From Penium margaritaceum (taxonomy: Eukaryota; Streptophyta; Zygnematophyceae; Desmidiales; Peniaceae), in contig SZWC01003925.1 of NCBI GenBank assembly GCA_023375785.1, forward strand, positions 16,158 through 70,263: a stretch of 54,106 bases of DNA, written 5' to 3'. The position numbers were made by a program, and so were the translations under genes. This document shows, one piece after another, positions 53,066 to 54,106 of the stretch (positions are counted from its first letter, which is position 1; each line of letters opens with the position of its first letter). The notes under the pieces are model-generated. The model saw nothing but the letters and a program-made list of their open reading frames with translations, searched no databases and had not been told where the DNA came from.

Positions 53066-54059
53066 TTCAAAAGCTTGTAAAGCGTAAATTCATGTAGAAG
53101 TTACATGGGAGATTCTTCATCATGTGACTTTGTCCTCCAATCCAAATTGGAACATTCTATGAGAGTTGCCATAATGTATGGGTGAGTTCATAGAAGGTAT
53201 TTGGAATTTACGTGTGCAAAAAAAAGTGTAGTGCATACAAGTATAGTAGTGCATGAATTTAGGGTGATTGGGAATAAATGAGTAGAAGGTTTTGGAACAC
53301 CCCAACGATTGACCAATGTGTGAATGAAGGTATGTAGAATCTTATGACAAGTGCCATAATATCAAGTACACATACAAAGCACGAGAACCAAGGATGAGGC
53401 ATAGTCAAATTCCTCGGTGCTCGACGGATGAAGAACATGTGACGTGATATCACTTGTGGAGTCAAGAAGCCTCGTAGAGAAGTCACATTGCTTCAAAAAA
53501 AGCAATAAACATTTGAGGTGCAGTTTCAAAAAGTCAGTGCCAGGAAGATGTCTGCCAAACATTGTAAAGACATAGATACAGTTGGTGACACTTCTTGTAC
53601 ATACTCCAAAAGTTGGTAAAAGAAATTCAAAACATCGGGATTGAGAAATTCGTAGTTAGGGTTGTTGGCAAAAGAAGGCGAAGACGTGTCAAAAAAAATC
53701 AGGGACGTCGATGTACGGTGGAACACTATTGTAATCAGAAAAGTTTGCACCCACAGAGTTTAGGAACGTGTGTACATTGGGGATGTTTTACTCCTTCTCC
53801 TAAATAGTAGGGTAACTGTGGCATGCCATGGAGCGATGGCAGCTGGCATTGGAACCAACTATCATGTGAATGACTTCGTTTTGGTTTTTGTACACAATCA
53901 ATTCTTATGTGCTACATTACCACCCTGCCATTTTATGTGGTGTTTGGCAAACTGTTGTTTTCCCTTCTGTCTGAGGGTGACATTGATGATGTACTCTTTG
54001 TACTCATCCACCTCGACTGGTTGTGGCGGTGGAACATTTTATCCACGGAAATTCTGGCT

Positions 54060-54062
<3 letters not shown>
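53066..54062. other. intergenic sequence, no gene seen
   Basis: It is AT-rich with only short frames. No similarity to the satellite or to the retroelements is evident. Confidence 0.5.

Positions 54063-54106
<44 letters not shown>
54063..54106. repeat. (CT)n microsatellite at the window end
   Basis: An uninterrupted CT run of at least 22 units continues beyond the window. Confidence 0.95.

Overview
The window is eukaryotic, repeat-dominated nuclear DNA. Its single clear host gene has three GT-AG introns. It encodes a plastid-type thioredoxin-fold protein (AhpC/TSA_2, or PRXL2/AAED1-like, family) behind a long Ser/Arg/Ala-rich leader. The retroelements are Ty1/copia type with the plant-typical initiator-tRNA-Met primer site (TGGTATCAGAGC). 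Together these point to a green plant-lineage organism with a large, transposon-rich genome, most likely a green or charophyte alga. The exact lineage is an inference and could not be fixed by reading.

Layout. (1) 1-3203: the 3' half of copia element A (+), built from three contig pieces joined by single Ns, ending in an LTR that abuts a 2.1 kb array of a GGAGTC-like hexamer (3204-5345). (2) 5346-9600: decayed copia element B (-), whose 3' LTR abuts the same array on its other side; a second hexamer array follows (9605-11605). (3) 11606-13300: fragments of D/F-type LTRs. (4) 13647-20788: copia C (+), with two LTRs and a heavily mutated pol. (5) 21062-28823: copia D (-), the best preserved, with 641 bp LTRs and a CCCTC target-site duplication. 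(6) 29093-37529: copia E (-), with 589/587 bp LTRs and an AGGTT duplication; it has lost the integrase core and carries an extra ORF ahead of gag. (7) 38007-41232: the host gene on the minus strand. (8) 41843-48268: element F (-), whose LTRs and primer site resemble those of D but whose only ORF is a gag-like zinc-knuckle protein with no protease, integrase or reverse transcriptase. (9) 48724-54106: no gene. It holds a 234 bp satellite interrupted by a 1.2 kb insertion with imperfect terminal inverted repeats, a long hairpin and a CT microsatellite.

How the parts relate. C, D, E and F share one plan: LTR, tRNA-Met primer site, a CAG-rich leader (read in the element's sense), gag, then pol where present. 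F looks like a non-autonomous partner that would need enzymes from a D-like element. D's polyprotein frame is broken only by four TAG codons. Several single-N positions mark assembly joins where overlapping or different contigs were laid end to end, so some apparent duplications are artefacts.
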